Assembly (NCBI RefSeq): GCF_020731145.1
Contig: NZ_JAJFZN010000002.1
Coordinates: 496,001 to 560,000, forward strand
From: Sneathiella sp. HT1-7
GTDB taxonomy: Bacteria; Pseudomonadota; Alphaproteobacteria; Sneathiellales; Sneathiellaceae
Direction of reading: 5' to 3'
Length of the DNA stretch: 64,000 bases
In this document: positions 43,177 to 53,031 of the stretch, piece by piece
How positions within the stretch are numbered: the stretch's first letter is position 1
Layout: each line of letters begins with the position of its first letter
The notes under the pieces: generated by a model
Told to the model about the DNA's origin: nothing
Database searches by the model: none
The model's input: the letters and a program-made list of their open reading frames with translations, nothing else
Position numbers and translations under genes: made by a program

Positions 43177-44586
43177 ATGTCTGCACGCATCCTGGTCGTC
43201 GACGATGTTATCCCGAACGTTAAAATACTCGAGGCAAAACTGTCTGTCGAATATTATGACGTGGTAACGGCATACAACGGCCCTGATGCACTGGAGATCG
43301 CGCAGTCACAGCTGCCTGATCTTATCCTGCTCGATGTTATGATGCCGCAGATGGACGGCTTTGAAGTCTGTCGGTGTCTGAAGGCCGACCAACGCACGGC
43401 GCATATCCCGGTTGTGATGGTCACGGCGCTCAGCGAAGCTGCGGACCGTGTTCAAGGGCTGGAATCCGGTGCAGATGATTTCTTGACAAAACCGGTTGAT
43501 GATCTCGCTCTGTTTGCGCGGGTAAAGTCTCTTTTGCGCCTTAAAATGATGATGGATGAATTCCGCCTGCGCGAAGAGACCAGTTCGGAATTGGGCGTGA
43601 TCAGTATGTCCGACCGCAAGGAAGAAGCCATTCAGCGGGCCCGAATACTGGTTATCGACGACAACGAATATTCGGTCCGCATGATGAAGGATATTTACGC
43701 GGAAACCTACGATATTACGCTTGAACCGGATATGGAAGAGGCACTGGTGCTGCTCCGTGGTGGCGACTATGACCTTGCGGTTGTCAGCCTCGATTCTGCA
43801 AATTACGATCCGCTGCGGCTCTGCTCTAAAATCCGGAGTCTTGAGGAAACGCGGCAATTACCCATTCTGACGCTGGTAGATGATTCGGACCGGGACAAGC
43901 TTATCAAAGGCATGGAAATCGGCGTTAATGACTATGTGATGCGCCCTATTGATGCGAATGAATTAATTGTCCGGACACGGACCCAAATCCTTCGCAAGCA
44001 GTATCAGGACCGGTTGCGACACAATTTCCATCGTAGCATGGAACTGGCGGTGACAGACAGCCTGACCGGTCTGTATAACCGTCGCTATATGTCAAATCAT
44101 CTCGATGCATTGCTGCAGAGGGCGAAACTGGATTATAAACCTGTCTGCGTCATGATCATGGACATTGATTTCTTTAAACGGGTTAATGATACCCACGGCC
44201 ATGATGTGGGCGATGAGGTGATCCGCGAATTCTCCGAGCGTATTGGCGCAAGTGTTCGCGGTATTGATCTTGCCTGCCGCTATGGCGGAGAAGAATTTGT
44301 CGTGGTTATGCCCGACACGGACCTTTCCGTTGCCTCGACTGTCTCCGAACGCCTGCGCAGGCAGATTTCTGAAAAGCCGTTCTCCGCGAGCAAAGGAGCT
44401 CTGGAGCTTGACCTGACCTGTTCAATTGGTGTTACCGTCTCGAAAGAGGAGGAAAACTCCGACCGTCTACTTAAGCGGGCGGATGAAGCGCTCTACAAGG
44501 CGAAAGGGGATGGCCGCAATCGTGTGGTCGTTGCCCCGTCTAATGTCGAGACTTTTGATAGAGCGCCGGGTGTCGTCGCGCGCTGA
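43177..44586 (+). CDS. pleD: PleD response regulator/diguanylate cyclase
   Basis: A 469-residue PleD. Two receiver domains come first: REC1 with ILVVDDVIPNVKIL and phosphoacceptor in LILLDVMMPQMDGFE near 50-60, and REC2 near 150-275, with LVIDDNEYSV near 158 but an altered acceptor region (VVSLDSANYD), so it is an adaptor domain. The GGDEF domain has LTGLYNRRYM near 300 and the variant motif GGEEFVVV near 368, which is the active form. DivK and PleD together make the polar-development pathway from DivJ/PleC to cyclic di-GMP. Confidence 0.95.
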   Translation: MSARILVVDDVIPNVKILEAKLSVEYYDVVTAYNGPDALEIAQSQLPDLILLDVMMPQMDGFEVCRCLKADQRTAHIPVVMVTALSEAADRVQGLESGADDFLTKPVDDLALFARVKSLLRLKMMMDEFRLREETSSELGVISMSDRKEEAIQRARILVIDDNEYSVRMMKDIYAETYDITLEPDMEEALVLLRGGDYDLAVVSLDSANYDPLRLCSKIRSLEETRQLPILTLVDDSDRDKLIKGMEIGVNDYVMRPIDANELIVRTRTQILRKQYQDRLRHNFHRSMELAVTDSLTGLYNRRYMSNHLDALLQRAKLDYKPVCVMIMDIDFFKRVNDTHGHDVGDEVIREFSERIGASVRGIDLACRYGGEEFVVVMPDTDLSVASTVSERLRRQISEKPFSASKGALELDLTCSIGVTVSKEEENSDRLLKRADEALYKAKGDGRNRVVVAPSNVETFDRAPGVVAR

Positions 44587-44610
44587 CAGGCGCGTTTTTT
44601 CCAACAAAAA

Positions 44611-44632
44611 AGGCCGCATCAATTTGCGGCCT
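44611..44632. terminator. Terminator between pleD and rpmG
   Basis: AGGCCGCA (44611-44618) pairs with TGCGGCCT (44625-44632), loop TCAATT. On the minus strand it is followed by a run of six T (bases 44605-44610 are A), on the plus strand by GTTTT. It serves both convergent genes. Confidence 0.85.
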
Positions 44633-44655
44633 GTTTTCATTCAGCGTGAGAAAGC

Positions 44656-44823
44656 CTATTTGATCTTGGCTTCCTTGAATTCCACATGCTTGCGGACAAC
44701 GGGATCGTATTTGCGTACGACCATTTTTTCCGTCAAGGTGCGCGGGTTCTTCTTGGTCACATAAAAGAAACCAGTATCCGCTGTGCTTACCAGCCTTATT
44801 TTCAATGTTGTCGGCTTAGCCAT
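44656..44823 (-). CDS. rpmG: 50S ribosomal protein L33
   Basis: A 55-residue protein read from the minus strand: it starts [18 protein letters not shown] and ends EFKEAKIK, with [10 protein letters not shown] in the centre. L33 has this size and basic fold; it lacks the zinc-binding cysteines (C- form), which is common in Alphaproteobacteria. It is a lone gene, with its own terminator shared with pleD. Confidence 0.95.
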   Translation of the reverse strand: MAKPTTLKIRLVSTADTGFFYVTKKNPRTLTEKMVVRKYDPVVRKHVEFKEAKIK

Positions 44824-44935
44824 GTCCGAAACTCCAGTCGTTCCCGCAGAAAGGCGGGCAAAAATAATAATCGAAGCCCGGAAAATACGGATTTAATTGG
44901 CGAAGTCAAGCGGATGCTTGGAAAATTCGCTTTTT

Positions 44936-46093
44936 TTAGGCCTTGCGTGACCGGCGCAGGTGATTGGCGGCAACAAGGACGAACAGCAGGCAGGCGGCGG
45001 CGAAAGTCAACGGCATGCCGTGCGGTTTGATTATCTCCATCGCCACACCTGCCAAAACGGGACCTAGCAGGCTGCCAAGGCCCCAGAGCATGCCGACTGC
45101 CGCCGTTGCGGTGACCAGATCACCGCCCTTGAATTGCTGGCCCATGATAACAAGGGCAATGGTGTAGGTGCCGACGACCCCGCCGCCCCAGACAATTAAG
45201 AGCGGCCAGAGCAGGTAGGGAGTTAAAATGACAAGGGGGAGGATCAGGGCGCCAAGGACCCCGACGATACCACAGATGAGAATCACCAGGGTTCGGTCAA
45301 ACCGGTCCGCCAGCCAGCCGATGGGAACCTGCAGCAGGATATTGCCGGCGAGCAGGGCGCTCGTCATCAGCACGGCAATTCCCAGAACCTGTCCGTTCTT
45401 TACGCCATAGACGGGCAGCAAAGTCAGCACCGATCCGTCGAAGAAGGCAACGAGTATAGTTGCCGCGCTGATCATTGGCGCAATCTTTATAAAGGAGAAA
45501 ATGGAATAGCTGCTTTTCTCCCCAAGGTCCGGGAACCGGTCGCCGACGATAAGAAACGCGAATCCGGCGCTGAGGACGATCAGGCTGGCGACGATGAAGG
45601 GCAGGCTCCCCTCCGCGCCAAGAAAATTGATCAGCACCGGGCCAAAGGCAAATCCGCAGGTCATGGAGGAGACATAAATCGCAATGGTCCGCCCGCGGGT
45701 TTTCTCCCGCGCGATTTTATTGAGCCATGTTTCACTGATCAGGAACAGAATGGCCATCGACAGACCGATCATCAGCCGCAGGAAAAACCAGAAATAGATG
45801 TTGTCCGACAGGGATAGCGCCCAGATGGAGACAGCGGAGATCAGCAGTGCCCCCCACAGCATCTTCCCTGACCCGACGACGCGTGTGCAGGCCGGGACCG
45901 CCGGGGACGCCAGCAGGAAGGAAAGGGCAGGCATGGCTCCCATCAGGCCAATGACATCGCTGCCATAGCCCCGCTTCTCCATGAGCAGGGAAACGAGGGG
46001 TATCGAAAGACTAAGGGAGACTGCCATCGCCGTTACAGCGGCAATCACGGCAATTAGGGCGCGCCGGTTATCCACCAGCGCGGCATCAGTCAT
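44936..46093 (-). CDS. MFS transporter
   Basis: A 385-residue, twelve-segment transporter of the major facilitator superfamily. The N-terminal half shows GLMGAMPALSFLLASP near 44-60 and the loop REKTRGRTIAIYVSSM near 135 (the conserved 2-3 and 4-5-type motifs); the second half starts near LLAGNILLQVPIGWLADRFDRTLVIL (in part) with the D-R-x-D-R-type pattern GWLADRFDR near 260. Substrate unknown. The gene overlaps the following Nudix gene by eight bases, so they are cotranscribed. Confidence 0.85.
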   Translation of the reverse strand: MTDAALVDNRRALIAVIAAVTAMAVSLSLSIPLVSLLMEKRGYGSDVIGLMGAMPALSFLLASPAVPACTRVVGSGKMLWGALLISAVSIWALSLSDNIYFWFFLRLMIGLSMAILFLISETWLNKIAREKTRGRTIAIYVSSMTCGFAFGPVLINFLGAEGSLPFIVASLIVLSAGFAFLIVGDRFPDLGEKSSYSIFSFIKIAPMISAATILVAFFDGSVLTLLPVYGVKNGQVLGIAVLMTSALLAGNILLQVPIGWLADRFDRTLVILICGIVGVLGALILPLVILTPYLLWPLLIVWGGGVVGTYTIALVIMGQQFKGGDLVTATAAVGMLWGLGSLLGPVLAGVAMEIIKPHGMPLTFAAACLLFVLVAANHLRRSRKA

Positions 46094-46742
46094 TGTCGTG
46101 ATTGCGGATAAAGGGTTTGCCCTTGTAATAAGTGAAGATTGGAACGTTGCCAGATTGACGGGGCAGCGGCGCTGCGGCCCGTTTTATTTTCCGGTCAATC
46201 TCGTCGAGGACGAATTCTGTTACGTCGATCAGCGGGACGCGATGGGTCTCGGATAGTGGAATCCAGTGCAAATCGACTAACTCGCCCGAGCCACCAAGGT
46301 CGCCACCGGTTATATGCTTGGCATCAACGGTGAGAAATCGCGTATTGAAACGAATGGGGCTTTTTGGTGGCGTGATGGCGCGGGCGATAAAATCTAGCTG
46401 TGACAGGTCCGGCACGAGTTGATCGCCCTGAAGATCACCAATGATCAGGCCGGTTTCCTCATGGGTTTCGCGTACGGCCGCCGCTGCGACCGCATGGGCC
46501 ATGCCGGCGGGCTGTGAAAGCATCTTCTCGATATCCGGCGCAAGTGGGGCAAGTGGTGTCATGCTTGCGTCGGACTTGTCTACGCGGCCCCCCGGAAAAA
46601 CATAAACATCCGGCAGGAACCTGTGGGCCTTTGATCGACGACCCATCAGAACATATAGATCATCGGCGCGCTGTTCATAGATGACAAGGCTGGCGGCATG
46701 CCGGGGCTTAACCGGCTGCAGTTGGCGGGTGAATTTTGTCAT
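46086..46742 (-). CDS. Nudix hydrolase (second of tandem pair)
   Basis: A 218-residue Nudix protein. FPGGRVDKSD near 48-57 opens the Nudix box and AVRETHEETGL near 96-106 (RE-x2-EE-x-GU) closes it, with an unusually long insertion between. It resembles the CoA- or nucleoside-diphosphate-linked NUDIX group with C-terminal helical extension (DLHWIPLSE, TEFVLDEIDRKIK). It shares about the same plan as its upstream neighbour (46739-47458) and overlaps it ATGA-fashion. Substrate unknown. Confidence 0.85.
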   Translation of the reverse strand: MTKFTRQLQPVKPRHAASLVIYEQRADDLYVLMGRRSKAHRFLPDVYVFPGGRVDKSDASMTPLAPLAPDIEKMLSQPAGMAHAVAAAAVRETHEETGLIIGDLQGDQLVPDLSQLDFIARAITPPKSPIRFNTRFLTVDAKHITGGDLGGSGELVDLHWIPLSETHRVPLIDVTEFVLDEIDRKIKRAAAPLPRQSGNVPIFTYYKGKPFIRNHDND

Positions 46743-47458
46743 TCTTCACCATAGATTCGTTTGCCATGGCGCATCATGAACATAGGAACAGGCACTTTTG
46801 GATCCTGCGGGGGACGATCATTGAGGAATTTTTCGGCGTATCCTAGAATATTTTCGGTAATGAGTGGTATATCAAGATTTAATGCGTCCTTGATCGTTAC
46901 CCAGCGAATATCGAGCAACTCACCTGATCCCTTTATATCGCCTTCCAATGTTTCTGCATCGGCCACGAAAAACCGTGTGTTAAAGCGCTTCTTGCGTGAC
47001 GGCGGCGTCACTGCGCGGGCGATATAGTCGAGCTTTGATAAGTCGGGCCCGCAAGTGGTCGTGCCAAACTCGTTCCAAACCTGCACACGGGATTTTCTTG
47101 GGCGTGAATAATTTCCGGCAAGACGAAGGCCCGTTTCCTCAAATGTTTCACGAATGGCGGCAATGGCAAGTGCACGGGCGCGGGCCGGAGTGCATCCGCC
47201 GCGCAGCAGCCGTTCCATCACATCCTCGCGCAGGTCTTCGGCGGGGGGAATGCGGCTGTCACTGGCGTCCACGCGGCCACCGGGGAAAACGTAAGTGTTG
47301 GGCATGAAGCTATGTCGCCCGCTGCGCTCTCCCATCAGGATTTCAACATTTTTGCTGCTTTGCCGATACAGGATCAGGGTGGCGGCATCTTTGGGGCGAG
47401 GGGCTTTACTACCGTCGGTACGGCTTTCGGCGACGCTTCTTTTTTTCTCAGTACTCAT
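46739..47458 (-). CDS. Nudix hydrolase (first of tandem pair)
   Basis: A 239-residue Nudix protein. FPGGRVDASDS near 64-74 and AAIRETFEETGLRL near 112-125 form the Nudix box. Like its downstream paralogue it has the long inserted loop and a C-terminal helical block (DIRWVTIKDALNLDIPLI). The start is ATG 47458; the frame extends over 60 codons upstream but those residues look like noise. The tandem arrangement suggests duplication, and the ends of both proteins differ. Confidence 0.85.
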   Translation of the reverse strand: MSTEKKRSVAESRTDGSKAPRPKDAATLILYRQSSKNVEILMGERSGRHSFMPNTYVFPGGRVDASDSRIPPAEDLREDVMERLLRGGCTPARARALAIAAIRETFEETGLRLAGNYSRPRKSRVQVWNEFGTTTCGPDLSKLDYIARAVTPPSRKKRFNTRFFVADAETLEGDIKGSGELLDIRWVTIKDALNLDIPLITENILGYAEKFLNDRPPQDPKVPVPMFMMRHGKRIYGEE

Positions 47459-47520
47459 AATCGTTGGACTTCCATTTTTCGTCCAACTATGCACCTGCCA
47501 GCCGGGCAAGTCCAGAAAGT

Positions 47521-47904
47521 TTAAGTGAAATCGCCGCCAAAACCATGCATCTGGCGGGCCCATTGAATACCGATCAGTGCGCCCTTGATCCTGGGCAGCA
47601 ACCACAGCGCCGAGACTAGGGAAACAGGGAGCCAGATGGTAAGCTGTATCCATGTTGCCGGGCTGTAGACCTGTTCAACTGTCAGCATGCCAGAGAGGAC
47701 AAAATGGAGCACGATGAGCATGGTGAAATAAGGCGGTGCATCGTCGGCGCGCTGGTGATGTAATTCCAGTCCGCAAGCGTCGCAGGTATGATTGACCTTG
47801 ATATATTTTCCGAAAACATGACCTTTGCCGCAATCCGGGCAGCGTTGTCGTAGACCATTCATCATGGCCTGCCATACCGATCTTGAAGCTGACATTATTT
47901 CCAT
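47521..47904 (-). CDS. DUF983 membrane protein with zinc ribbon
   Basis: A 127-residue protein of the DUF983 family. Two C-x2-C pairs (CPDCGKGHVFGKYIKVNHTCDACG, near 22-45, in part) form a zinc ribbon; two hydrophobic segments follow near 55-75 and 85-105. In many Alphaproteobacteria DUF983 genes sit with cytochrome oxidase assembly or nudix genes. Function unknown. 62 bases upstream of the Nudix pair. Confidence 0.85.
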   Translation of the reverse strand: MEIMSASRSVWQAMMNGLRQRCPDCGKGHVFGKYIKVNHTCDACGLELHHQRADDAPPYFTMLIVLHFVLSGMLTVEQVYSPATWIQLTIWLPVSLVSALWLLPRIKGALIGIQWARQMHGFGGDFT

Positions 47905-48002
47905 CTTTTCCCTACTTTTCTCACTCTAATACGCTGCATACTAGCATCAGATATGCTTGAAATGTATTATGAAAAGGGCTTTGCGACACTCTGCCGCAGC
48001 GG

Positions 48003-50303
48003 TCAATCGCTTTGTTGACGGCGTTTTGCCCGCTTTTTCCCCTTGGGGAGCGTACGTTTTTTCTTTTTAACCGGTTTTCGGGTGGGTGGTTTTCCCCCGC
48101 CTCTGGTTTTACGGTCTGTCACCGGACGGCGGCGAGGGGAGGGGGCGCCCTCTCGTCCATCGTCAATCTCGACAATCATGCTGCCTGTCGCGATATCCAC
48201 TTCGCGCAGGCGCACGGCTAGACGGTCGGCGAGGCGGAAAACTTGGCCCGTTCGCTTGCCGACCAGCATATGCTTTTCGGGGTCGAAATTGAAAAAATCA
48301 CTGCCGAGGGTCGATATGGGGGCCAGTGCGTCGGCGCCGGTGTCATCCAGAGATAGGAACAGCCCGGCGCGGGTAACACCGGAGACTTTGGCTTGAAAAA
48401 TCTCTCCCACCTTGTTGGCAAGGAAGACGGCGGTAAACCGATCCGTTGTTTCACGCTCAGCCACCATGGCGCGTCGTTCGGTTGCCGAAATCAAAGTGCC
48501 GATCTCGGTAAATTCCAGCGCTTCCTCTTCCTTCAGGCCGCCATCGCCGAGCTTGAGCGCCGCGATCAGGCTGCGGTGAACCAGCAAATCAGCATAGCGC
48601 CGGATGGGGGAGGTGAAATGTGCATAATTTGAGAGATGCAGTCCAAAATGATGCAGGTTCTCCGGGCTGTAGACCGCCTGCGACTGGCTGCGCAGGACCA
48701 ACGAGCTTACCAGTTCCCGGTCGATCTCGTTATCAGCTTGAGCGAGGATACGATTGAATGTTTCCGTCGTGACAACCTGCCCTTTCGCAAAGCTGATATT
48801 CATCTCCGCAAGTGTTTCATGCAGGCCGATCATTTTGTCGGTCGCCGGAGGTTCATGCACACGGAACATGCAAGGACGCTTCATCTGAGTCAGCGTTTCC
48901 GCCGCCGAGACATTGGCCTGGATCATGAATTCTTCGATCAGCATATGCGCCTCGAACCGTTCACGCTTGTGCACGGCCTTGATAAAGCCGTCATCGCCAA
49001 ACTCTATTTGCCTTTCAGGCAGGTCAAGGTTAAGGGGATGGCGCCGGGCCTTTGCTTTTTTAAGCGCAGCGTAGGCCCCATACAGCGGCTCAATCACCTC
49101 GGCGGCGAGCATATCAGTCTTGTCGTCGAATTCACCCTCATGGGCGTTCTGGGCTTGTCGGTAGGTGAGGGAGGCAACAGATCGGATCAGGCCGCGCATG
49201 AATTTATGCCGCAGCTTATTACCCTCTGCATCGAACCACATTTGCACTGCCATCACCGGTCGGTCGACGTTCTCATGCAGGGAACAGAGATCGCTGGAAA
49301 GTTCGTGCGGCAGCATCGGCACCACACGGTCCGGGAAATAGACGCTGTTGCCGCGCTCCTTCGCTGTTCTGTCGAGGGCGGAGCCATGGGTCACGTAATG
49401 GGCGACATCAGCAATGGCGACAATCGCCTGCCAGCCGCCCTTGTTCTTTGGGTCGTCATCCGGTGCGGCCCAGACCGCATCATCCCGATCGCGGGCATCC
49501 GCCGGATCGATTGTGATCAGGGGCAGGCCGCGCAAATCGGTGCGCTTACCAAGTGTGACCGGCTTCGCCGCCAGAGCTTCATTGATGGCATCGTCACTAA
49601 ACTTGTCCGGGATGCCATGGGCGTGGATTGCAATCAGGCTGAGGGACGCCGCATCCCCCATGGGGCCAACGCGTTGTGTCACCCTCCCTTCCGGCAGGGC
49701 GTGGGTTTTGCCCGGCAGGATATCGCAGAGCACGACTTCACCTGTTTGCGCTCCCATCGAGTTTTCGTCGCGGACGACAACCTCTTTCTTGAGCTTGCGG
49801 TTGGTTGGCTGTACGCGGCCGTCCTTGCCTATTTTGGTATAAACGCCGAGCACGGGACCTGCAGAGGCTTCCAGGCGGCGGATAACGCGGGCTTCATAAG
49901 TTCCGTCTTTCTGTCGCGCGAGACGGGCAAGCAGGCGATCGCCTACGCCCGGCGCCTGTGTTCGTCCGGGATGCAGCACATAAATAAGCGGTGGTTTGCT
50001 ATCCTCTTGCCAACTGACGGGCTTGGCAATGGGCTCCCCGTCCTTGTCGATCCGATCCACCTCGATCACTGTGACAGACGGCAAGGCGCCCGCCGGGGCA
50101 AGCTCCCGTTTGCGTCCACGCTCCAGTTGACCTTCTTCGACCAGTTCCTTCAGGATTTTTTTCAGGTAAATCCGGTCGGCACCCTTGATATTAAAGGCTC
50201 TGCCGATCTCCCGTTTGCCGACGGGTGTCTCACTCTCATCGATAAAGGCGCGAACCTGTTCCTTGGTCGGCAGATGGTCGCGCGTTGGTTTTTTAGGCGT
50301 CAA
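48003..50303 (-). CDS. rnr: Ribonuclease R
   Basis: A 766-residue 3'-5' exoribonuclease of the RNase II/R family. An N-terminal winged-helix region (FNIKGADRIYLKKILKELVEEGQL) is followed by cold-shock-like domains, the RNB catalytic domain with DPADARDRDDAVW near 264-276 (four Asp binding Mg), and the S1 domain near 640-730. The C-terminal tail is lysine/arginine-rich, as usual in RNase R. It degrades structured RNA in quality control. topA lies 31 bases upstream. Confidence 0.96.
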   Translation of the reverse strand: MTPKKPTRDHLPTKEQVRAFIDESETPVGKREIGRAFNIKGADRIYLKKILKELVEEGQLERGRKRELAPAGALPSVTVIEVDRIDKDGEPIAKPVSWQEDSKPPLIYVLHPGRTQAPGVGDRLLARLARQKDGTYEARVIRRLEASAGPVLGVYTKIGKDGRVQPTNRKLKKEVVVRDENSMGAQTGEVVLCDILPGKTHALPEGRVTQRVGPMGDAASLSLIAIHAHGIPDKFSDDAINEALAAKPVTLGKRTDLRGLPLITIDPADARDRDDAVWAAPDDDPKNKGGWQAIVAIADVAHYVTHGSALDRTAKERGNSVYFPDRVVPMLPHELSSDLCSLHENVDRPVMAVQMWFDAEGNKLRHKFMRGLIRSVASLTYRQAQNAHEGEFDDKTDMLAAEVIEPLYGAYAALKKAKARRHPLNLDLPERQIEFGDDGFIKAVHKRERFEAHMLIEEFMIQANVSAAETLTQMKRPCMFRVHEPPATDKMIGLHETLAEMNISFAKGQVVTTETFNRILAQADNEIDRELVSSLVLRSQSQAVYSPENLHHFGLHLSNYAHFTSPIRRYADLLVHRSLIAALKLGDGGLKEEEALEFTEIGTLISATERRAMVAERETTDRFTAVFLANKVGEIFQAKVSGVTRAGLFLSLDDTGADALAPISTLGSDFFNFDPEKHMLVGKRTGQVFRLADRLAVRLREVDIATGSMIVEIDDGREGAPSPRRRPVTDRKTRGGGKPPTRKPVKKKKRTLPKGKKRAKRRQQSD

Positions 50304-50334
50304 AATATCCGGTTTTCTGTTTTAAACGATAAGT

Positions 50335-52959
50335 TCATTCCGCCGCAGCCGCCGGCTTTTTAGGGGCTGCCTTCTTCTTTGCGGGCGCCTTTTTCTTCGC
50401 CGGTGCCTTTTTCTTTGTGGCGCCGGCTTTCTTGACCAGCTTTGGCTTCTTACCGCTCTTCTCCGCCCGTTCGGCCAGCAGCTTGACGGCTTCGTCCAGT
50501 GTGATCGTCATGGGGTCGGCATCCTTCGGGATGGTCGCATTGATACCGCCATGAGTGACATAGGCCCCGTAGCGCCCGTCTTTCACGTTGATATCCGCCT
50601 CATCTGCCGGATGCTGCCCGACAACCCGAAGCGGCGCTGTCGTGCGACCGCCACCGCGTGTTTTTGCTGCGGCCAGTAGTTCGACCGCACGGTTCATACC
50701 AACGGTCAGCACTTCCATACTGTTTGAAAGCTTGCCGTATTTTCGTTCGCTTTCCACATAAGGGCCATAACGGCCGAGCCCCGCGGTGATCATCTTGCCG
50801 GTTTCCGGATGTGGGCCGATGTCGCGCGGCAGGCCGATGAGTTGGACTGCAAGATCGAAATCGATGGATTCCAGAGGGATATCTTTCGGGATCGAAACGC
50901 GTTTTGGCTTTTTCTTGGGTTCCGGCTCACCAAGCTGCAGATAGGGTCCGTAGGGACCTTTTCGCAGAGTGATCATCAGCTCGCTTGCGGGATCGACGCC
51001 AATTTCTTTCGGGCCATCGTCCGCTGTGCTGTCCGTGTCTTCCGCACTTTCGCCCAGCTTGCGTGTGAAGCGGCAGTCTGGATAGTTGGAACAACCAATA
51101 AAGGCCCCGAAACGGCCGGTCTTCAGGCTGAGGCGGCCATCGTCGCATTTCGGACAGGAACGGGGATCTTTCCCATCCTCGGTCGGGGGGAAAACATGGG
51201 GTGCTAGAACCCGGTTTAGTTCCTCCAGAACATCAGAAACACGAAGTTCTGCAGTGCCTTCTACTAATGTATTAAAGTCAAACCAGAAGTCGCGTAAAAC
51301 CTGTTTCCAATCCATATTCGCGGCGGACACATCATCTAGCTTTTCTTCCAATTGCGCTGTGAAATCATATTCCACATAGCGCGTGAAGAATGACGAGAGA
51401 AAGGCTGTGACGAGCTGCCCCTTGTCTTCGGGGATAAAGCGCTTCTGGTCGATCCGGACGTAATCGCGATCCTGCAAAACAGAAATGATAGAGGCATAGG
51501 TTGATGGTCGGCCGATGCCGAGTTCTTCCAGCTTCTTGACCAGGCTTGCCTCCGAATAGCGGGGTGGCGGCTCGGTGAAATGCTGGTCCTCACGGACTTT
51601 GTCCGTTGCGACATCTTCTCCGGTCTTGACAGCGGGCAGGCGGCTGCCATTTTCGTCATCCGCCACGTCGTCGCGGCCTTCTTCATAGAGTTTGAGGAAG
51701 CCGGGAAAGCGGACGACGCTGCCGGTGGCACGTAATATCTGGCCCTCGCCATCGCTGAAATCAATAGTGGTACGTTCAAGCTGCGCGCTTTCCATCTGGC
51801 TGGCAATTGTCCGCTTCCAGATCAATTCATAGAGCCGCAAATGCTCCTGATCCAGATATTTAGCGACCATTGCCGGCGTGCGCGACAGATCCGTCGGGCG
51901 GATGGCCTCATGGGCCTCCTGCGCATTCTTGGATTTCGATTTATAGAAGCGCGGCTTCTCCGGCACATATTCCTTGCCATACTCGCTGGCGATCACATCG
52001 CGGGCGCTATGCATAGCCTCCATCGCCAGGCTGACACCGTCAGTACGCATATAGGTAATCAGGCCCTGCGTCTCACCGCCGAGGTTGAAGCCTTCATAAA
52101 GCTTTTGCGCGACCATCATCGTCCGTTTCGCCCCATAACCCAGCTTGCGAGAGGCTTCCTGCTGCAGGGTCGAGGTGGTGAAGGGCGGGGAGGGGTTACG
52201 CTTTGTGGGTTTCTGCGTGACATCTGCAATTGAAAAGCTGCCAGCCCGGACTTTTTCCGCGGCTGCCGTCGCGGTTTCTGCATTCGGCAGGGCAAATTTG
52301 TCGAGTTTCTTGTTCGCAAGATGGGTTAGCCGTGCGGTGATCTTGTCCTTTTTGCCGGTCAGGAAATCCGCATCGATCGTCCAGTATTCCTCTGCGGTAA
52401 AGGCTTCGATCTCCAGTTCCCGCTCGCAGATGAGGCGGAGCGCGACGGACTGAACGCGGCCCGCAGATTTCGCGCCCGGCAATTTCCGCCAGAGAACCGG
52501 CGATAGGGTGAAACCCACAAGATAATCGAGTGCTCGGCGCGCCTGTTGTGCATTCACGAGGTTCATATCCAGCTCACGCGGATTAGCGATTCCCTCCAGC
52601 ACGGCGCGCTTGGTGATCTCGTTAAAGACGACGCGGCTGACTTTCGCGTCCTTCAGTTTTTTCTTCTCTTCCATTACCTTCAGCACATGCCAGGCGATGG
52701 CCTCTCCTTCACGATCCGGGTCAGTTGCGAGATAGAGATTTTCCGCGCCGGAAAGCGCATCGGCAATGGCCTTGATATGCTTTGCGGATTTCGCATCATT
52801 CTGATAATGCATGGCAAAATCCTGATCCGGCTCGACTGAGCCATCCTTCGACGGCAGGTCGCGGATATGCCCGTAGGATGCCAGAACCGTATAGTCCGAG
52901 CCCAGATACTTATTAATCGTCTTGGCTTTTGCAGGGGATTCGACAACAACAACGTTCAT
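50335..52959 (-). CDS. topA: DNA topoisomerase I
   Basis: An 874-residue type IA topoisomerase that relaxes negative supercoils. Toprim domain VVVESPAKAKTINKYLG at 3-19 and the acidic triad in DPDREGEAIAWH near 110; the active Tyr is in LITYMRTDGVSL near 300. One clear zinc-ribbon is visible near 640 (CPKC...CSNYPDC); the C-terminus is a Lys/Ala/Pro tail of about 40 residues (KKKAPAKKKAPAKKKAAPKK), common in Alphaproteobacteria and probably DNA-binding. It precedes rnr and follows dprA. Confidence 0.97.
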   Translation of the reverse strand: MNVVVVESPAKAKTINKYLGSDYTVLASYGHIRDLPSKDGSVEPDQDFAMHYQNDAKSAKHIKAIADALSGAENLYLATDPDREGEAIAWHVLKVMEEKKKLKDAKVSRVVFNEITKRAVLEGIANPRELDMNLVNAQQARRALDYLVGFTLSPVLWRKLPGAKSAGRVQSVALRLICERELEIEAFTAEEYWTIDADFLTGKKDKITARLTHLANKKLDKFALPNAETATAAAEKVRAGSFSIADVTQKPTKRNPSPPFTTSTLQQEASRKLGYGAKRTMMVAQKLYEGFNLGGETQGLITYMRTDGVSLAMEAMHSARDVIASEYGKEYVPEKPRFYKSKSKNAQEAHEAIRPTDLSRTPAMVAKYLDQEHLRLYELIWKRTIASQMESAQLERTTIDFSDGEGQILRATGSVVRFPGFLKLYEEGRDDVADDENGSRLPAVKTGEDVATDKVREDQHFTEPPPRYSEASLVKKLEELGIGRPSTYASIISVLQDRDYVRIDQKRFIPEDKGQLVTAFLSSFFTRYVEYDFTAQLEEKLDDVSAANMDWKQVLRDFWFDFNTLVEGTAELRVSDVLEELNRVLAPHVFPPTEDGKDPRSCPKCDDGRLSLKTGRFGAFIGCSNYPDCRFTRKLGESAEDTDSTADDGPKEIGVDPASELMITLRKGPYGPYLQLGEPEPKKKPKRVSIPKDIPLESIDFDLAVQLIGLPRDIGPHPETGKMITAGLGRYGPYVESERKYGKLSNSMEVLTVGMNRAVELLAAAKTRGGGRTTAPLRVVGQHPADEADINVKDGRYGAYVTHGGINATIPKDADPMTITLDEAVKLLAERAEKSGKKPKLVKKAGATKKKAPAKKKAPAKKKAAPKKPAAAAE

Positions 52960-53031
52960 ATCAATACCGCAGACTTTCTACTTATATACAAGGTCTCTCT
53001 TTTGCACGTCATGCCGTGATATATAAAGGTG

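Noticed and set aside
48636-50363. 575-codon plus-strand frame opposite rnr
   Set aside because: Shadow of the high-GC RNase R gene; no motif and no ribosome site.
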